Below are positions 22,651 through 29,176 of a stretch of 35,625 bases of DNA, in pieces. The stretch comes from Spirochaetia bacterium (lineage in GTDB: Bacteria > Spirochaetota > Spirochaetia > CADAEX01): contig JAGCGL010000071.1 of NCBI GenBank assembly GCA_017649605.1, forward strand, positions 1 through 35,625. The letters are read 5' to 3'. The notes under the pieces are model-generated. The model worked only from the letters and a program-made list of their open reading frames with translations, made no database searches and was not told the origin of the DNA. How positions within the stretch are numbered: the stretch's first letter is position 1; each line of letters starts with the position of its first letter. The translations under genes and the position numbers were made by a program.

Positions 22651-23124
22651 ATGAAACGTACACTAATAGCAGTATTCCTGGGATGGGCAGGAGGATATCA
22701 GTTTTATCAGCGTAAATGGCTGATGGGAATCATATATCTATTCACTCTGGGGCTGTTCGGATTCGGATGGCTCCTGGATATCATCAAGGCCGTATCTGCT
22801 GATATCAGATATAACAAGCCTGTTGTTGTCAATTGCGAGATCCGGGGAACGTTTGCCGAGAGCAAGAGGAATCCTAAGATCAAGCGCAAGGATATCCTGG
22901 CAGAGGTTCCTGTCGGGGCAGATCTGAGCATAGAATCTGCATCTTACAAGGGGGCCCCATTCTATCTGGTATGCACCAAGGATGGCAGGGATATCGGAGC
23001 TGTTCCGGCAGAGATCAACTCAGAGCTCAGAGGTATTGCCGGAGATGTTAGGATCTCTGCCAAGCTGACAGACAAGGACGATCCTGAATGTCCTCATATG
23101 AGGATGTATATCAAGAGAAAGTAA
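22651..23124 (+). CDS. TM2-domain protein fused to a HIRAN-like domain
   Basis: A 157-residue protein. Residues 1-52 are a TM2 domain: two membrane spans with GWAGGYQFYQRKWLMG and a GLFGFGWLLDII ending. Residues about 60-150 have the HIRAN-like pattern: a strand start (VVVNCEIRGT), RKDILAEVPVG, SASYKGAPFYLVCTKDGRDIGAVPAEI, and a C-terminal strand region. TM2 domains are found in many membrane proteins; HIRAN domains bind DNA ends and stalled forks in helicases of the SNF2 family. A membrane-anchored HIRAN could tether DNA to the membrane. This role is inferred. Confidence 0.7.
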   Translation: MKRTLIAVFLGWAGGYQFYQRKWLMGIIYLFTLGLFGFGWLLDIIKAVSADIRYNKPVVVNCEIRGTFAESKRNPKIKRKDILAEVPVGADLSIESASYKGAPFYLVCTKDGRDIGAVPAEINSELRGIAGDVRISAKLTDKDDPECPHMRMYIKRK

Positions 23125-23156
23125 AGATTTTCTTTAATTACCTAAAGGAGAAAAAT

Positions 23157-23333
23157 ATGACAGAAGCAGAAAAAAGAGCCAGGCAGAAATATGACCAGGC
23201 TCACAAGGACAATTATCGTAACTATTTCATTAAGTGCAACAAGGAAACAGATGCAGATATCATTAAATATCTGGATGCTGTCAAAAACAAACAAGGGCTT
23301 ATAAAGGAGTTAATCAGGGCCCATATCAGTTAG
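23157..23333 (+). CDS. Ribbon-helix-helix-like putative regulator
   Basis: A 58-residue protein from ATG 23157 with AAAGGAG upstream; the longer frame from 23088 overlaps the preceding gene. After a helical start (KRARQKYDQAHKDNYRNYF), the pattern FIKCNKETDADIIKYLDAVKNKQGLIKELIRAHI has the short strand plus two helices of an Arc/MetJ-type fold. Such dimers bind palindromic sites, so the 16-bp operator at 22132 is a possible target. Confidence 0.65.
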   Translation: MTEAEKRARQKYDQAHKDNYRNYFIKCNKETDADIIKYLDAVKNKQGLIKELIRAHIS

Positions 23334-23341
23334 GAGTAATC

Positions 23342-23593
23342 ATGGAGAACGTCATTAAAATTAATCCGGGGAACAAACTTGAGAAATATATCGACAAGAT
23401 TGCCACTCAGCGGCATGATGCAATCCATAAGCTAATCATGCAGCCATCTGCAGAGAATGCATGCAAGGTTAGAGAACTTAATGGCCAGCTCTGGGGGATG
23501 CTGGCCGTACTGAATTGTTTGGAGGATCAAGTGAAGGCTCCTGGCAAGAAGGTATTGAATAACTGTAGAGATATTATCGAAAAAGCGTTATAA
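23342..23593 (+). CDS. Small early hypothetical protein
   Basis: An 83-residue, mainly helical protein (INPGNKLEKYIDKIATQRHDAIHKLIM, ELNGQLWGMLAVLNCLEDQV) with a taggag site close to the start. No motif recognised. It is the last gene of the 22116 transcript before the separate promoter at 23604. Confidence 0.6.
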   Translation: MENVIKINPGNKLEKYIDKIATQRHDAIHKLIMQPSAENACKVRELNGQLWGMLAVLNCLEDQVKAPGKKVLNNCRDIIEKAL

Positions 23594-23603
23594 TTAATCC
23601 ACC

Positions 23604-23632
23604 TTGACTTTTAGGGGAAGTATATGTAATAT
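23604..23632 (+). promoter_or_regulatory. Second early promoter
   Basis: TTGACT (23604-23609), 17 nt, TAATAT (23627-23632). A TATAAT at 23630-23635 is an alternative -10 with longer spacing. It lies directly upstream of the hairpin-rich segment ending in a terminator at 23731. Confidence 0.75.
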
Positions 23633-23638
23633 AATATA

Positions 23639-23731
23639 TGTACATGCATTGGTAATTATTCGTTAAACCTGGGTGGAACGCAAATATTTCAATCCAATGC
23701 AAGTATATTTTAACAATATACTTGCTTTTTT
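23639..23731 (+). ncRNA. Putative structured small RNA or attenuated leader
   Basis: The unit from the 23604 promoter to the terminator at 23731 is about 93 nt and has no convincing reading frame. TGCATTGG (23645-23652) pairs with CCAATGCA (23694-23701). Inside it, TATTCGT (23657-23663) pairs with ACG (23678-23680) and AATA (23683-23686) with a CA bulge, leaving the loop TAAACCTGGGTGGA. The 3' end is an 11-bp hairpin GCAAGTATATT/AATATACTTGC followed by six T; it shares three bases with the outer stem. It may be a stable sRNA or an attenuator for the 23771 operon. Confidence 0.55.
23699..23731 (+). terminator. Terminator/attenuator before the HTH gene
   Basis: An 11-bp perfect stem, GCAAGTATATT with AATATACTTGC, 5-nt loop TTAAC, then TTTTTT. 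It lies between the 23604 promoter and the HTH gene, so expression of that gene needs readthrough or another promoter. Confidence 0.85.
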
Positions 23732-23770
23732 ATTACAAAGAAGCAGGTGGGAGAGGAGTCAAGGTAAGAA

Positions 23771-24019
23771 TTGAACACAATTGCGATATTAGTCCGGGAG
23801 GCATTATCTGAGAAGTATCCAACTCCTAGCAAGGGAATGACCGAGATTCTAGGGATTAAAAGGCAGAACGCCAGCAACAAGCTCTGCGGAAGAATTCCGA
23901 TAACCCTCAGAGAACTTGCCAAGCTGGATAGAGCTCTCGATCTTGATGCTGAGAGCTTGAAGAGAGCTATCTCCAATTACAAATGGGGGGAGGACTTAGA
24001 TGGGGATAAACCGAAATAG
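23771..24019 (+). CDS. Helix-turn-helix DNA-binding protein (Cro/CI-like)
   Basis: An 82-residue protein from TTG 23771; AGGAG lies about 12 nt upstream, which is a wide spacing. The segment KGMTEILGIKRQNASNKLCGRIPITLRELAKLDRALDLDAE fits a Cro/C1-type HTH: a short helix, turn, then a recognition helix with R-Q-N. It could bind the operators near 22132 or its own region. No C-terminal cleavage domain is present, so it is Cro-like rather than a LexA-like repressor. Confidence 0.65.
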   Translation: MNTIAILVREALSEKYPTPSKGMTEILGIKRQNASNKLCGRIPITLRELAKLDRALDLDAESLKRAISNYKWGEDLDGDKPK

Positions 24020-24527
24020 TATCTTGCCATTAATAGTAATAAGCAGCCTGCTCGCTGGGAACGAGTGGCTGCCAGTTCGTGATGTGTATGCATCAGAGTA
24101 TTCAGCTCCAATTATTCTAGCATACACATCAGACGAGCGCAATACTGTTGATGCAAAAAAAGTCGAGGATCCTCTGTACGGGGAGTATACAGAGGAAGAG
24201 ATCGACATGATGACAGTCATCTGCTACAGAGAGGCCCGGGGAGAGGGCATCGAGGGGATGAGGCTCGTGGCTGATGTGATTCTTAATAGAGTCGATTCAG
24301 AATTTTTCCCAAATAGTGTTAAAGACGTTATATCAGAGCCGCATCAATTCTCTACCTATCGCAATGGCGATATGACCGAGAAGGATCTCACAATTGACTG
24401 TTACGGTGCTGTGTTGGCAGAGATCCAGGAGCGCACCGATTCAGAGATATTATACTTCACTGCCGGAGGTTACAGCCCATACGGCGAGCCGGCATACAAG
24501 GCAGGTAATCATTATTTCAGCAAGTGA
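24000..24527 (+). CDS. Exported SleB-like cell wall hydrolase
   Basis: A 175-residue protein starting at ATG 24000 inside the previous gene, with GGGGGGAGG upstream. Residues 1-31 look like a Sec signal (hydrophobic ILPLIVISSLLAG, likely cut after VYA). Residues about 65-175 match the SleB/Hydrolase_2 domain: VICYREARGEGIEGMRLVADVILNRV with likely catalytic E78, FPNSVKDVI, and ILYFTAGGYSPYG...AGNHYF. SleB-type enzymes are lytic transglycosylases. It lies in the early region, far from the holin and endolysin, and would not need the holin. Confidence 0.85.
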   Translation: MGINRNSILPLIVISSLLAGNEWLPVRDVYASEYSAPIILAYTSDERNTVDAKKVEDPLYGEYTEEEIDMMTVICYREARGEGIEGMRLVADVILNRVDSEFFPNSVKDVISEPHQFSTYRNGDMTEKDLTIDCYGAVLAEIQERTDSEILYFTAGGYSPYGEPAYKAGNHYFSK

Positions 24528-24535
24528 GGGGTCAT

Positions 24536-25042
24536 ATGATCGGCAGCAGGCGTGACGTTATTCAATGGTTACAGAATCAAAAGCATGACATGTTCGAGGT
24601 AAGAGAGTATAGCCCTAAGCGGTCATTGACTGCGAACGATTACTACTGGAAAACTCTCACCGAGCTCGCACAAGTATTACATTGCACTACAGCCTATCTG
24701 CATAACAGGTTCCTGAGGGAGTGTGCGCCGCCGGCTACCATGGGCGGCCAGGTGGTGTATACGTTCCTGCCGGATACAGCCCAAGCTATGCACGAAGCAG
24801 AAGAGAGCACAACATTTCATATCAAGCCCACATCTCAGATCAGGCCCGGCAAAAATGGCATAGATTATCGTGCTTATATCGTCTTAAAAGGATCCTCAGA
24901 GTTCAACTCTAAGGAGATGGGCGCACTGATAGACAGGGCTGTCGAAGCTTGCAAGGACTGTGAGATCGCTCCGCCGCCTACTGCTATTATCCAGGCTACA
25001 CTTGAGAAGATGGCCAGGAAGGAAGAGAGGGCCAAGGGATGA
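24536..25042 (+). CDS. NinB-like recombination protein
   Basis: A 168-residue protein from ATG 24536 with GAGGGG upstream; GTG 24524 is an alternative. The N-terminal EYSPKRSLTANDYYWKTLTELA and the end RAYIVLKGSSEFNSKEMGALIDRAVEACKD correspond to the pattern of NinB/ORF-type phage proteins that help recombination in lambdoid and Clostridia phages. The HNH-like partner gene follows with an ATGA overlap. Confidence 0.65.
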   Translation: MIGSRRDVIQWLQNQKHDMFEVREYSPKRSLTANDYYWKTLTELAQVLHCTTAYLHNRFLRECAPPATMGGQVVYTFLPDTAQAMHEAEESTTFHIKPTSQIRPGKNGIDYRAYIVLKGSSEFNSKEMGALIDRAVEACKDCEIAPPPTAIIQATLEKMARKEERAKG

Positions 25043-25338
25043 TGAAGTCTGTTGTTGCTACTTCTATGAAGTATTGCATGGTATGCGGAAGACCTGCAGA
25101 GCATGTCCATCATATGATATGCGGCACTGCTAATCGGAAAAATTCCACGGCAGCAGGCCTTTTGGCTCCGCTCTGTGAAGAGCATCATAGGGAGATCCAT
25201 GAGGGAGTAAATGGATCTTATTACTGGAGTCATGCCCTGGCAGAAATGGCCTGGATACATGACAATCAGCTGCCATATGAGGACAGGGAGGCAGTGATCG
25301 AGCGTTTTATTGACAAGTTTGGGAAAAACTATCTATAG
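25039..25338 (+). CDS. HNH-like zinc-finger nuclease of the NinB neighbourhood
   Basis: A 99-residue protein beginning at ATG 25039 (ATGATG) inside the upstream stop. YCMVCGRPAEHVHHMICGT supplies a CxxC and an HH pair; LCEEHHREIHEG supplies the distal Cys and His. This is the pattern of small HNH-type, treble-clef nucleases found after NinB in Clostridia phages. It may cut recombination or replication intermediates. Confidence 0.7.
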   Translation: MMKSVVATSMKYCMVCGRPAEHVHHMICGTANRKNSTAAGLLAPLCEEHHREIHEGVNGSYYWSHALAEMAWIHDNQLPYEDREAVIERFIDKFGKNYL

Positions 25339-25348
25339 GGGGGGAATC

Positions 25349-26248
25349 ATGGAGGTCATCAAATTATTAGCGAGTAATAATTTTATTACATTCAACAGGG
25401 ACCTGGCTAAGCTGGTAGGCCTGGAGGCTGCTATCATGCTCGGGGAATTAGCCAGTGAGCAGAGTTATTGGATGGCCAGGGATGGCCTGGAAGATGGTTA
25501 TTTTTTTTCAACACTTGAAAATATTGAGAACAAGACCACTTTATCAAGGAAAAAGCAGGATAAAGCCATTAAAATGCTTAAGGATAAGGGCATTATCCAG
25601 GTGAAGGTCCGTGGCTGCCCTGCTAAGAGATATTTTAAAATAAATGAATATTGGATATTGAGACTATTATCCGGAGAGGTCGCTGAGGATGTTCCTGAGA
25701 ATCCGGATATTGAAGATGGGGCAAACCAGTTTGACCAAACGGGACAATATAGTTTGTCCCTTTCGGACAAACTGGATTGTCCGAACGGGACAAGTAATAA
25801 GACAAAAGATAATAAGACAAAAGAAAAAGAATGTATACACGTCAGTCAAGTTGTGGAAATGTATAACGAGATATGCAAATCACTGCCGAGAGCTGAGGTG
25901 ATATCGGATAAGCGCAAGCAGCTCATTAATGCCAGGCTAAAATCATATAGCCTGGATAAAATCCGGGAGGTATTTGAAAAAGCAGAAAAATCGGCATTCT
26001 TGAGGGGAGAGACAGGGAGGCCATCATTTAAGCCAGGTATTGACTGGCTGCTTAATGAGACAAACATGATTAAGGTGCTTGAGGGCAATTATGACGATAA
26101 GCCTGGCGGAGGAGGTGGAGTCTATGTCGCAAGCAGATCAGATACACTCAGAATTGCCGAACAAATTGCAGAATCCCAGCAGCAACGAGCGCAGCGAGAG
26201 TGGGTTGAAGAGAACAGACGGCTCGCCGCAGAATACGGAATGTCCTGA
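25349..26248 (+). CDS. Replication initiator (winged-helix, DnaD-like)
   Basis: A 299-residue protein from ATG 25349 with AGGGGGGG upstream. Residues about 1-110 are a winged-helix domain (NFITFNRDLAKLVGLEAAIMLGEL, TTLSRKKQDKAIKMLKDKGIIQVK), as in phage replication initiators. Residues about 125-165 are a Ser/Thr/Lys/Asn-rich linker with little predicted structure. The C-terminal part (VEMYNEICKSLPRAEVISDKRK, GRPSFKPGIDWLLNETNMIKVLEG) resembles the end of DnaD/phage O-type initiators. Its DNA contains an origin-like repeat cluster at 25740-25824, as in lambda O. It is followed by the helicase loader, overlapping by 125 nt. Confidence 0.8.
   Translation: MEVIKLLASNNFITFNRDLAKLVGLEAAIMLGELASEQSYWMARDGLEDGYFFSTLENIENKTTLSRKKQDKAIKMLKDKGIIQVKVRGCPAKRYFKINEYWILRLLSGEVAEDVPENPDIEDGANQFDQTGQYSLSLSDKLDCPNGTSNKTKDNKTKEKECIHVSQVVEMYNEICKSLPRAEVISDKRKQLINARLKSYSLDKIREVFEKAEKSAFLRGETGRPSFKPGIDWLLNETNMIKVLEGNYDDKPGGGGGVYVASRSDTLRIAEQIAESQQQRAQREWVEENRRLAAEYGMS
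25740..25824. other. Candidate replication origin inside the initiator gene
   Basis: Five copies of CGG(G)ACAA occur in alternating orientation: 25740-25747 (+), 25753-25760 (-), 25764-25770 (+), 25777-25783 (-) and 25786-25793 (+). Directly after them is a perfect 15-bp tandem repeat TAATAAGACAAAAGA at 25795-25809 and 25810-25824, giving an A+T-rich tract. Iterons beside an A+T-rich unwinding element, placed in the linker part of an initiator gene, follow the lambda O/ori layout. Confidence 0.7.
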
Positions 26249-26984
26249 GTGCGGCGGCACTCATTGGATATTCAAGAAAGTTCAAGGGAATAGTGATTTT
26301 CACTTTACGCCCAAAGGCAGACAGATGCCTGTTGGAGCTGAGTACGCTATATCCTGCCCTAAGTGCGGATATAAGGTGAAGCTGGGAGGCTCCGGGATCC
26401 CTGGGAAATATTACAGCCTGGGCTATGATGAGGAGCGTTTCTGGTCCGTATATCGAGATAATTGTGCGCAGCAAAAGGCCATGGTTGGCAGTTTTGTCGC
26501 TAAGAATCCGCAGTGGAAATATGGCCTCTATATCTGGTCAACTCAGAGAGGCACCGGCAAGACAAGGCTTTCCTGCAGCATTCTGACGAGTATTAAGCTC
26601 AAGCATGAGATCTCGATCAGGTTCATATCTGTGCCGGACTATCTGTATAAGCTGCGCAATTCATACCGGGAGAACACTGTGGACGCTACATCCATGGTAA
26701 GAGAGCTTATGGATGTTGGCCTACTCTGCCTGGATGATCTGGGAGCTGAGAAGCGATCAGAGTGGACTGATCAGGAGCTTTATTACTTGATAGATTCCAG
26801 GTACCGCAAGGGCCTCAAGACCATCATCACCAGCAACAACGATATTACCGGGCTATCTGAGGATTCCAGGTTATCTGACAGGATCCGGGAGATCTGCATC
26901 GAGATGCATATGCCAGAACAATGCATCAGGACGCAGCAAGCATTCCAACAGCAGCATGAGTTCCTGCAGAGCATGGGATTGTGA
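26124..26984 (+). CDS. DnaC-like helicase loader (AAA+ ATPase)
   Basis: A 286-residue protein from ATG 26124, with GGAGGTGG upstream. The N-terminal part has a Cys4 motif (C40, C43, C78, C81) of a zinc-ribbon. The AAA+ core shows Walker A STQRGTGKT at 139-147 and Walker B LLCLDDLGAE with D204/D205, a sensor-like TIITSNND and an arginine-finger region near SDRIREI. DnaC/DnaI-type loaders bring host DnaB/DnaC helicase to the origin. No phage helicase or polymerase is present, so host replication proteins must be recruited. Confidence 0.88.
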   Translation: MSQADQIHSELPNKLQNPSSNERSESGLKRTDGSPQNTECPECGGTHWIFKKVQGNSDFHFTPKGRQMPVGAEYAISCPKCGYKVKLGGSGIPGKYYSLGYDEERFWSVYRDNCAQQKAMVGSFVAKNPQWKYGLYIWSTQRGTGKTRLSCSILTSIKLKHEISIRFISVPDYLYKLRNSYRENTVDATSMVRELMDVGLLCLDDLGAEKRSEWTDQELYYLIDSRYRKGLKTIITSNNDITGLSEDSRLSDRIREICIEMHMPEQCIRTQQAFQQQHEFLQSMGL

Positions 26985-27126
26985 TCCTTTTGGCCGCAAG
27001 GCTGGGAATATATATCACGGGGAAACTGTAAACGGCAAAGGGCAGAGCTGAGATATAACTCTGCCGGAAAGGAGCAAAAGGGTTATAAAGGGGTTACAAG
27101 TAAATGACCAAAAGGGTGATAAAGGG
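26985..27126 (+). other. Intergenic region with hairpin and repeats
   Basis: A 142-nt gap after the helicase loader. GGCAGAG at 27041-27047 pairs with CTCTGCC at 27059-27065 with no T-run, so it is a hairpin of uncertain role. Two near-identical 21-nt repeats begin at 27076 and 27110. An eight-codon frame starts at ATG 27104 and stops at the GTG start of the next gene. Confidence 0.5.
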
Positions 27127-27130
27127 GTGA
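27076..27130 (+). repeat. Two 21-nt direct repeats upstream of a membrane mini-gene
   Basis: The segments at 27076-27096 and 27110-27130 differ at two positions only (T to G). Each has the form AAAAGGGT-ATAAAGGGGT-A. Purine-rich, spaced by 34 nt from start to start, they could be binding sites or the result of a local duplication. Confidence 0.7.
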
Positions 27131-27252
27131 TAGTAATAATAATAATCAGTGTTATTGTGGCCGGGCTGGGTGTGGGGCTCATGTTGTCGGCCATATGTGG
27201 GGCCCTGATCGGGATCCTGTTCAACGATGATATCTGGGAGGTGGATGAATGA
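27127..27252 (+). CDS. 41-residue single-span membrane protein (DUF3789-like)
   Basis: Start GTG 27127 overlaps the stop of the eight-codon frame upstream (GTGA). The product is almost all hydrophobic (about residues 2-32, with G-rich VAGLGVGLMLSAICGALIGIL) plus a short acidic tail. Tiny proteins with this plan, of the DUF3789 type, are frequent in Clostridia phages and plasmids. The stop codon overlaps ATG 27249 by 4 nt, which supports a real gene. Confidence 0.6.
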   Translation: MIVIIIISVIVAGLGVGLMLSAICGALIGILFNDDIWEVDE

Positions 27253-27446
27253 GGGATAGTATTGTCAGCAGAAAGAGACTTGCCAAGGCGATAGGATATC
27301 TGGGCGGATATTGTGACAAGCATAGCAGCTGTGGAGAGTGCAGGCTATACGATGTGGAGGAACGTGCGTGCAAATTGCGCCAGGCTGCCTGTGACTGGGA
27401 TCCTGATGAAATGCTGGGGCAGCAGTCAGAAAAGCGAGAAGATTAA
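27249..27446 (+). CDS. Small Cys-rich protein
   Basis: A 65-residue protein with GGAGGTGG upstream. CDKHSSCGECRLYDVEERACKLRQAAC has five to six Cys in a spacing that may bind zinc. It overlaps the preceding mini-gene. Function unknown. Confidence 0.65.
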   Translation: MRDSIVSRKRLAKAIGYLGGYCDKHSSCGECRLYDVEERACKLRQAACDWDPDEMLGQQSEKRED

Positions 27447-27465
27447 GGAGATTAAGGAGAGAGCT

Positions 27466-27780
27466 ATGAGCAAGGAATTGAATATTGACGAGTTTGGCAA
27501 AATTATTGATAAGCAGATCAGGGAGGACGATGTTAATCTCCTGATCGAACTGCCGGAGGGGTCTATGGATCCGGAAATAAAATCCGTATATGGGATTCCG
27601 GTAATTGACTTATATATCATGATTCATGCGCTAAAGAAAGTCATAACAGATTTATTCAAGCAGGGGGAGCTGCTGGATCCAGACAAGAAAGGTGATTTTC
27701 TGGATGGAATTATGGATATGATCAAAGGTGAGATATTAGAGGAGGAGGCTGATGATGGTAGAGATACAAGTCAACAATGA
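27466..27780 (+). CDS. Acidic hypothetical protein
   Basis: A 104-residue protein from ATG 27466 with AAGGAGA upstream; the longer frame from 27313 overlaps the previous gene and lacks a site. The sequence is acidic with helices (IDEFGKIIDKQIREDDVNLLIELPEG, FLDGIMDMIKGEILEEEADD). No domain recognised. It overlaps the next small gene. Confidence 0.6.
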   Translation: MSKELNIDEFGKIIDKQIREDDVNLLIELPEGSMDPEIKSVYGIPVIDLYIMIHALKKVITDLFKQGELLDPDKKGDFLDGIMDMIKGEILEEEADDGRDTSQQ

Positions 27781-27910
27781 CGAGATCAAGCTGACCAAGG
27801 ATGAGGTTATAGAGCTGCTATCTGAGATATATGACTGCTCGATTCCCTGGGCCAACAAGGTCACAGTTATCGAGATCGTGCAGAGATTCCTGGGAGGCAG
27901 CAGGCCATGA
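27755..27910 (+). CDS. 51-residue hypothetical protein
   Basis: A short gene with GGAGGAGG close upstream and ATG at 27752 or 27755. Product: MVEIQVNNDEIKLTKDEV then a helical IELLSEIYDCSIPWANKVTVIEI. The stop overlaps ATG 27907 (ATGA). Compact size, site and overlaps support translation. Function unknown. Confidence 0.55.
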   Translation: MVEIQVNNDEIKLTKDEVIELLSEIYDCSIPWANKVTVIEIVQRFLGGSRP

Positions 27911-28260
27911 TCGAATACGAGCAAATGACCTTAGAAAGCTATATGGCAGAGCTTAAAGCATCAGAGGAAAAAGCCAGGGAGCCTCAGGATGATTATATCC
28001 GGGAGAATCCGACCTGCTTTTACGTTTTTGGTCATTATCTCGATAGATTAGAGGGGTGGCACAAGATGCCGCAAGAGCTCCCAGAGATGGCTTCCTGGCA
28101 TCTCGTTGATGTTGTTGCGTATGGTAAGAAAACAGGGACTGTCTGTATGGAACATGGGAAATGGGAAGCGAAGATCTGGACCTTTCGCAGCGTTGGGGAA
28201 AGGCGGAATTGTGAAGAAATAGATATATTGGCATGGAAGCTATCTGATGATGAGGATTGA
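27907..28260 (+). CDS. Hypothetical protein
   Basis: A 117-residue acidic protein that starts inside the preceding stop codon. It shows NPTCFYVFGHYLDRLEGWHKMP and a WHLVDVVAYGKK strand region with VCMEHGKWEAKIWTFRS. No motif I can name. It is the last gene before the A+T-richer cassette block beginning near 28260. Confidence 0.6.
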   Translation: MIEYEQMTLESYMAELKASEEKAREPQDDYIRENPTCFYVFGHYLDRLEGWHKMPQELPEMASWHLVDVVAYGKKTGTVCMEHGKWEAKIWTFRSVGERRNCEEIDILAWKLSDDED

Positions 28261-28284
28261 GCTACAGGAGAGTGAGGGGTAGGA

Positions 28285-28461
28285 ATGAGAAAACAAACAT
28301 TTTTAGAAAGAATAATAAATTGGTTTAAAGGTCTATTTTGTAGTAAAAAGAAAATCCAAGAAAATAGTGATGAAATAAAAAGAGAAATGTGCAGTAAAGC
28401 TGTTCAAGGCTGTGTATGTCCGCACGCTTGTGATATATGTGCGTGGAATACCTTAGTATGA
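28285..28461 (+). CDS. 58-residue Cys-rich mini-protein
   Basis: Starts at ATG 28285 after AGTGAGGGGTAGGA. N-terminus hydrophobic/basic (KQTFLERIINWFKGLFC), C-terminus MCSKAVQGCVCPHACDICAW with five Cys and one His, a possible zinc site. A+T-rich codons differ from the structural genes. First member of the small-gene block with recurrent junctions. Confidence 0.6.
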   Translation: MRKQTFLERIINWFKGLFCSKKKIQENSDEIKREMCSKAVQGCVCPHACDICAWNTLV

Positions 28462-28491
28462 AGCAGATAAGCCAAGGAGTGAAAATAAGTA

Positions 28492-28767
28492 ATGACAAGG
28501 GAAGAAGCAATAAAAACATGGTTACCAATTATATCTATGAGTATTGATAATATGCCCGAACTTAAAGAAGCCTTTGATATGGCAATCAAAGCACTAGAGC
28601 AAGAGCCAAAAGCGGGGCATTGGATTGATTGTGATAACAGCGAAGATTATAGCGCTGATGGATATGATTGCAGTGTGTGTGGAGTTAATGCAGAGTACGC
28701 AACAAGCTATTGTCCTAATTGCGGTGCAAGGATGGTTGAGCCACAGAAAAGTGAGGACACGGAATGA
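28492..28767 (+). CDS. MTREEAIK-type protein with C-terminal zinc ribbon
   Basis: A 91-residue protein. N-terminus MTREEAIKTW and the block FDMAIKALEQEP are shared with the 30313 gene; the DNA for the second block is identical over 33 nt. The C-terminus is a Cys4 zinc ribbon (YDCSVCGVNAEYATSYCPNCGARM). Proteins of this modular plan are common in Lachnospiraceae phages. Function unknown; zinc ribbons often bind nucleic acid or proteins. It ends PQKSEDTE, part of the junction motif. Confidence 0.7.
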   Translation: MTREEAIKTWLPIISMSIDNMPELKEAFDMAIKALEQEPKAGHWIDCDNSEDYSADGYDCSVCGVNAEYATSYCPNCGARMVEPQKSEDTE

Positions 28768-29021
28768 ACAAATCAACATTGGTTATAGATACCCCCAAGA
28801 GTTGTGGCGATTGCCCCCTTTGTATATTTTCGGCGGAGGAAAAAAGATATATTGGCTATTGTAATACTTCTGATGATGATTATTATTGCAAGGTGTTAAA
28901 TCGCTTTATGGAATACGATAAGGTTGACGGCGGGATGGATATACTTGGAAAGCCGAACGATTGTCCGTTGCAGGCAGAAAGTGAGGATATGGCATGTCGA
29001 GACGTGAAGAAAATAGAATAG
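28764..29021 (+). CDS. Small Cys-rich protein
   Basis: An 85-residue protein starting inside the upstream stop (ATGA). CGDCPLCIFSAEEKRYIGYCNTSDDDYYCKV contains five Cys, and NDCPLQAESED carries a sixth; this fits the loose pattern of small Cys-rich proteins in Clostridia phages. It overlaps the next gene by 28 nt. Function unknown. Confidence 0.6.
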   Translation: MNKSTLVIDTPKSCGDCPLCIFSAEEKRYIGYCNTSDDDYYCKVLNRFMEYDKVDGGMDILGKPNDCPLQAESEDMACRDVKKIE

Positions 29022-29176
29022 TTATTGATAAAATGATTAAAATGGCGGAACTTAAACCAAGTGGGACTTATGAAGAAATGGTAACATTGCAACTTGGTAC
29101 AATAGCTACAATGCTTGCAGATATATCAAAAAGCCTTGCAATCCTCGCTGACAAGGCAGAAAGTGAGGAAATATGA
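28994..29176 (+). CDS. 60-residue helical protein
   Basis: Starts at ATG 28994 after AGTGAGGATATGGC. Helical segments ENRIVIDKMIKMAEL and TLQLGTIATMLADISKSLAILADKA, ending AESEEI. The repeated hydrophobic spacing suggests a small coiled coil. The end encodes the junction motif. Function unknown. Confidence 0.55.
   Translation: MSRREENRIVIDKMIKMAELKPSGTYEEMVTLQLGTIATMLADISKSLAILADKAESEEI

Noticed and set aside
23661-23681. T-box-like string GGGTGGAACGC in the leader RNA
   Set aside because: It resembles the T-box core, but the transcript is only about 93 nt, has no room for a Stem I with specifier loop, and the downstream gene is not amino-acid related.
27041-27065. Terminator after the helicase loader
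   Set aside because: The GGCAGAG/CTCTGCC hairpin lacks a following T-run; kept only as a hairpin of unknown role.
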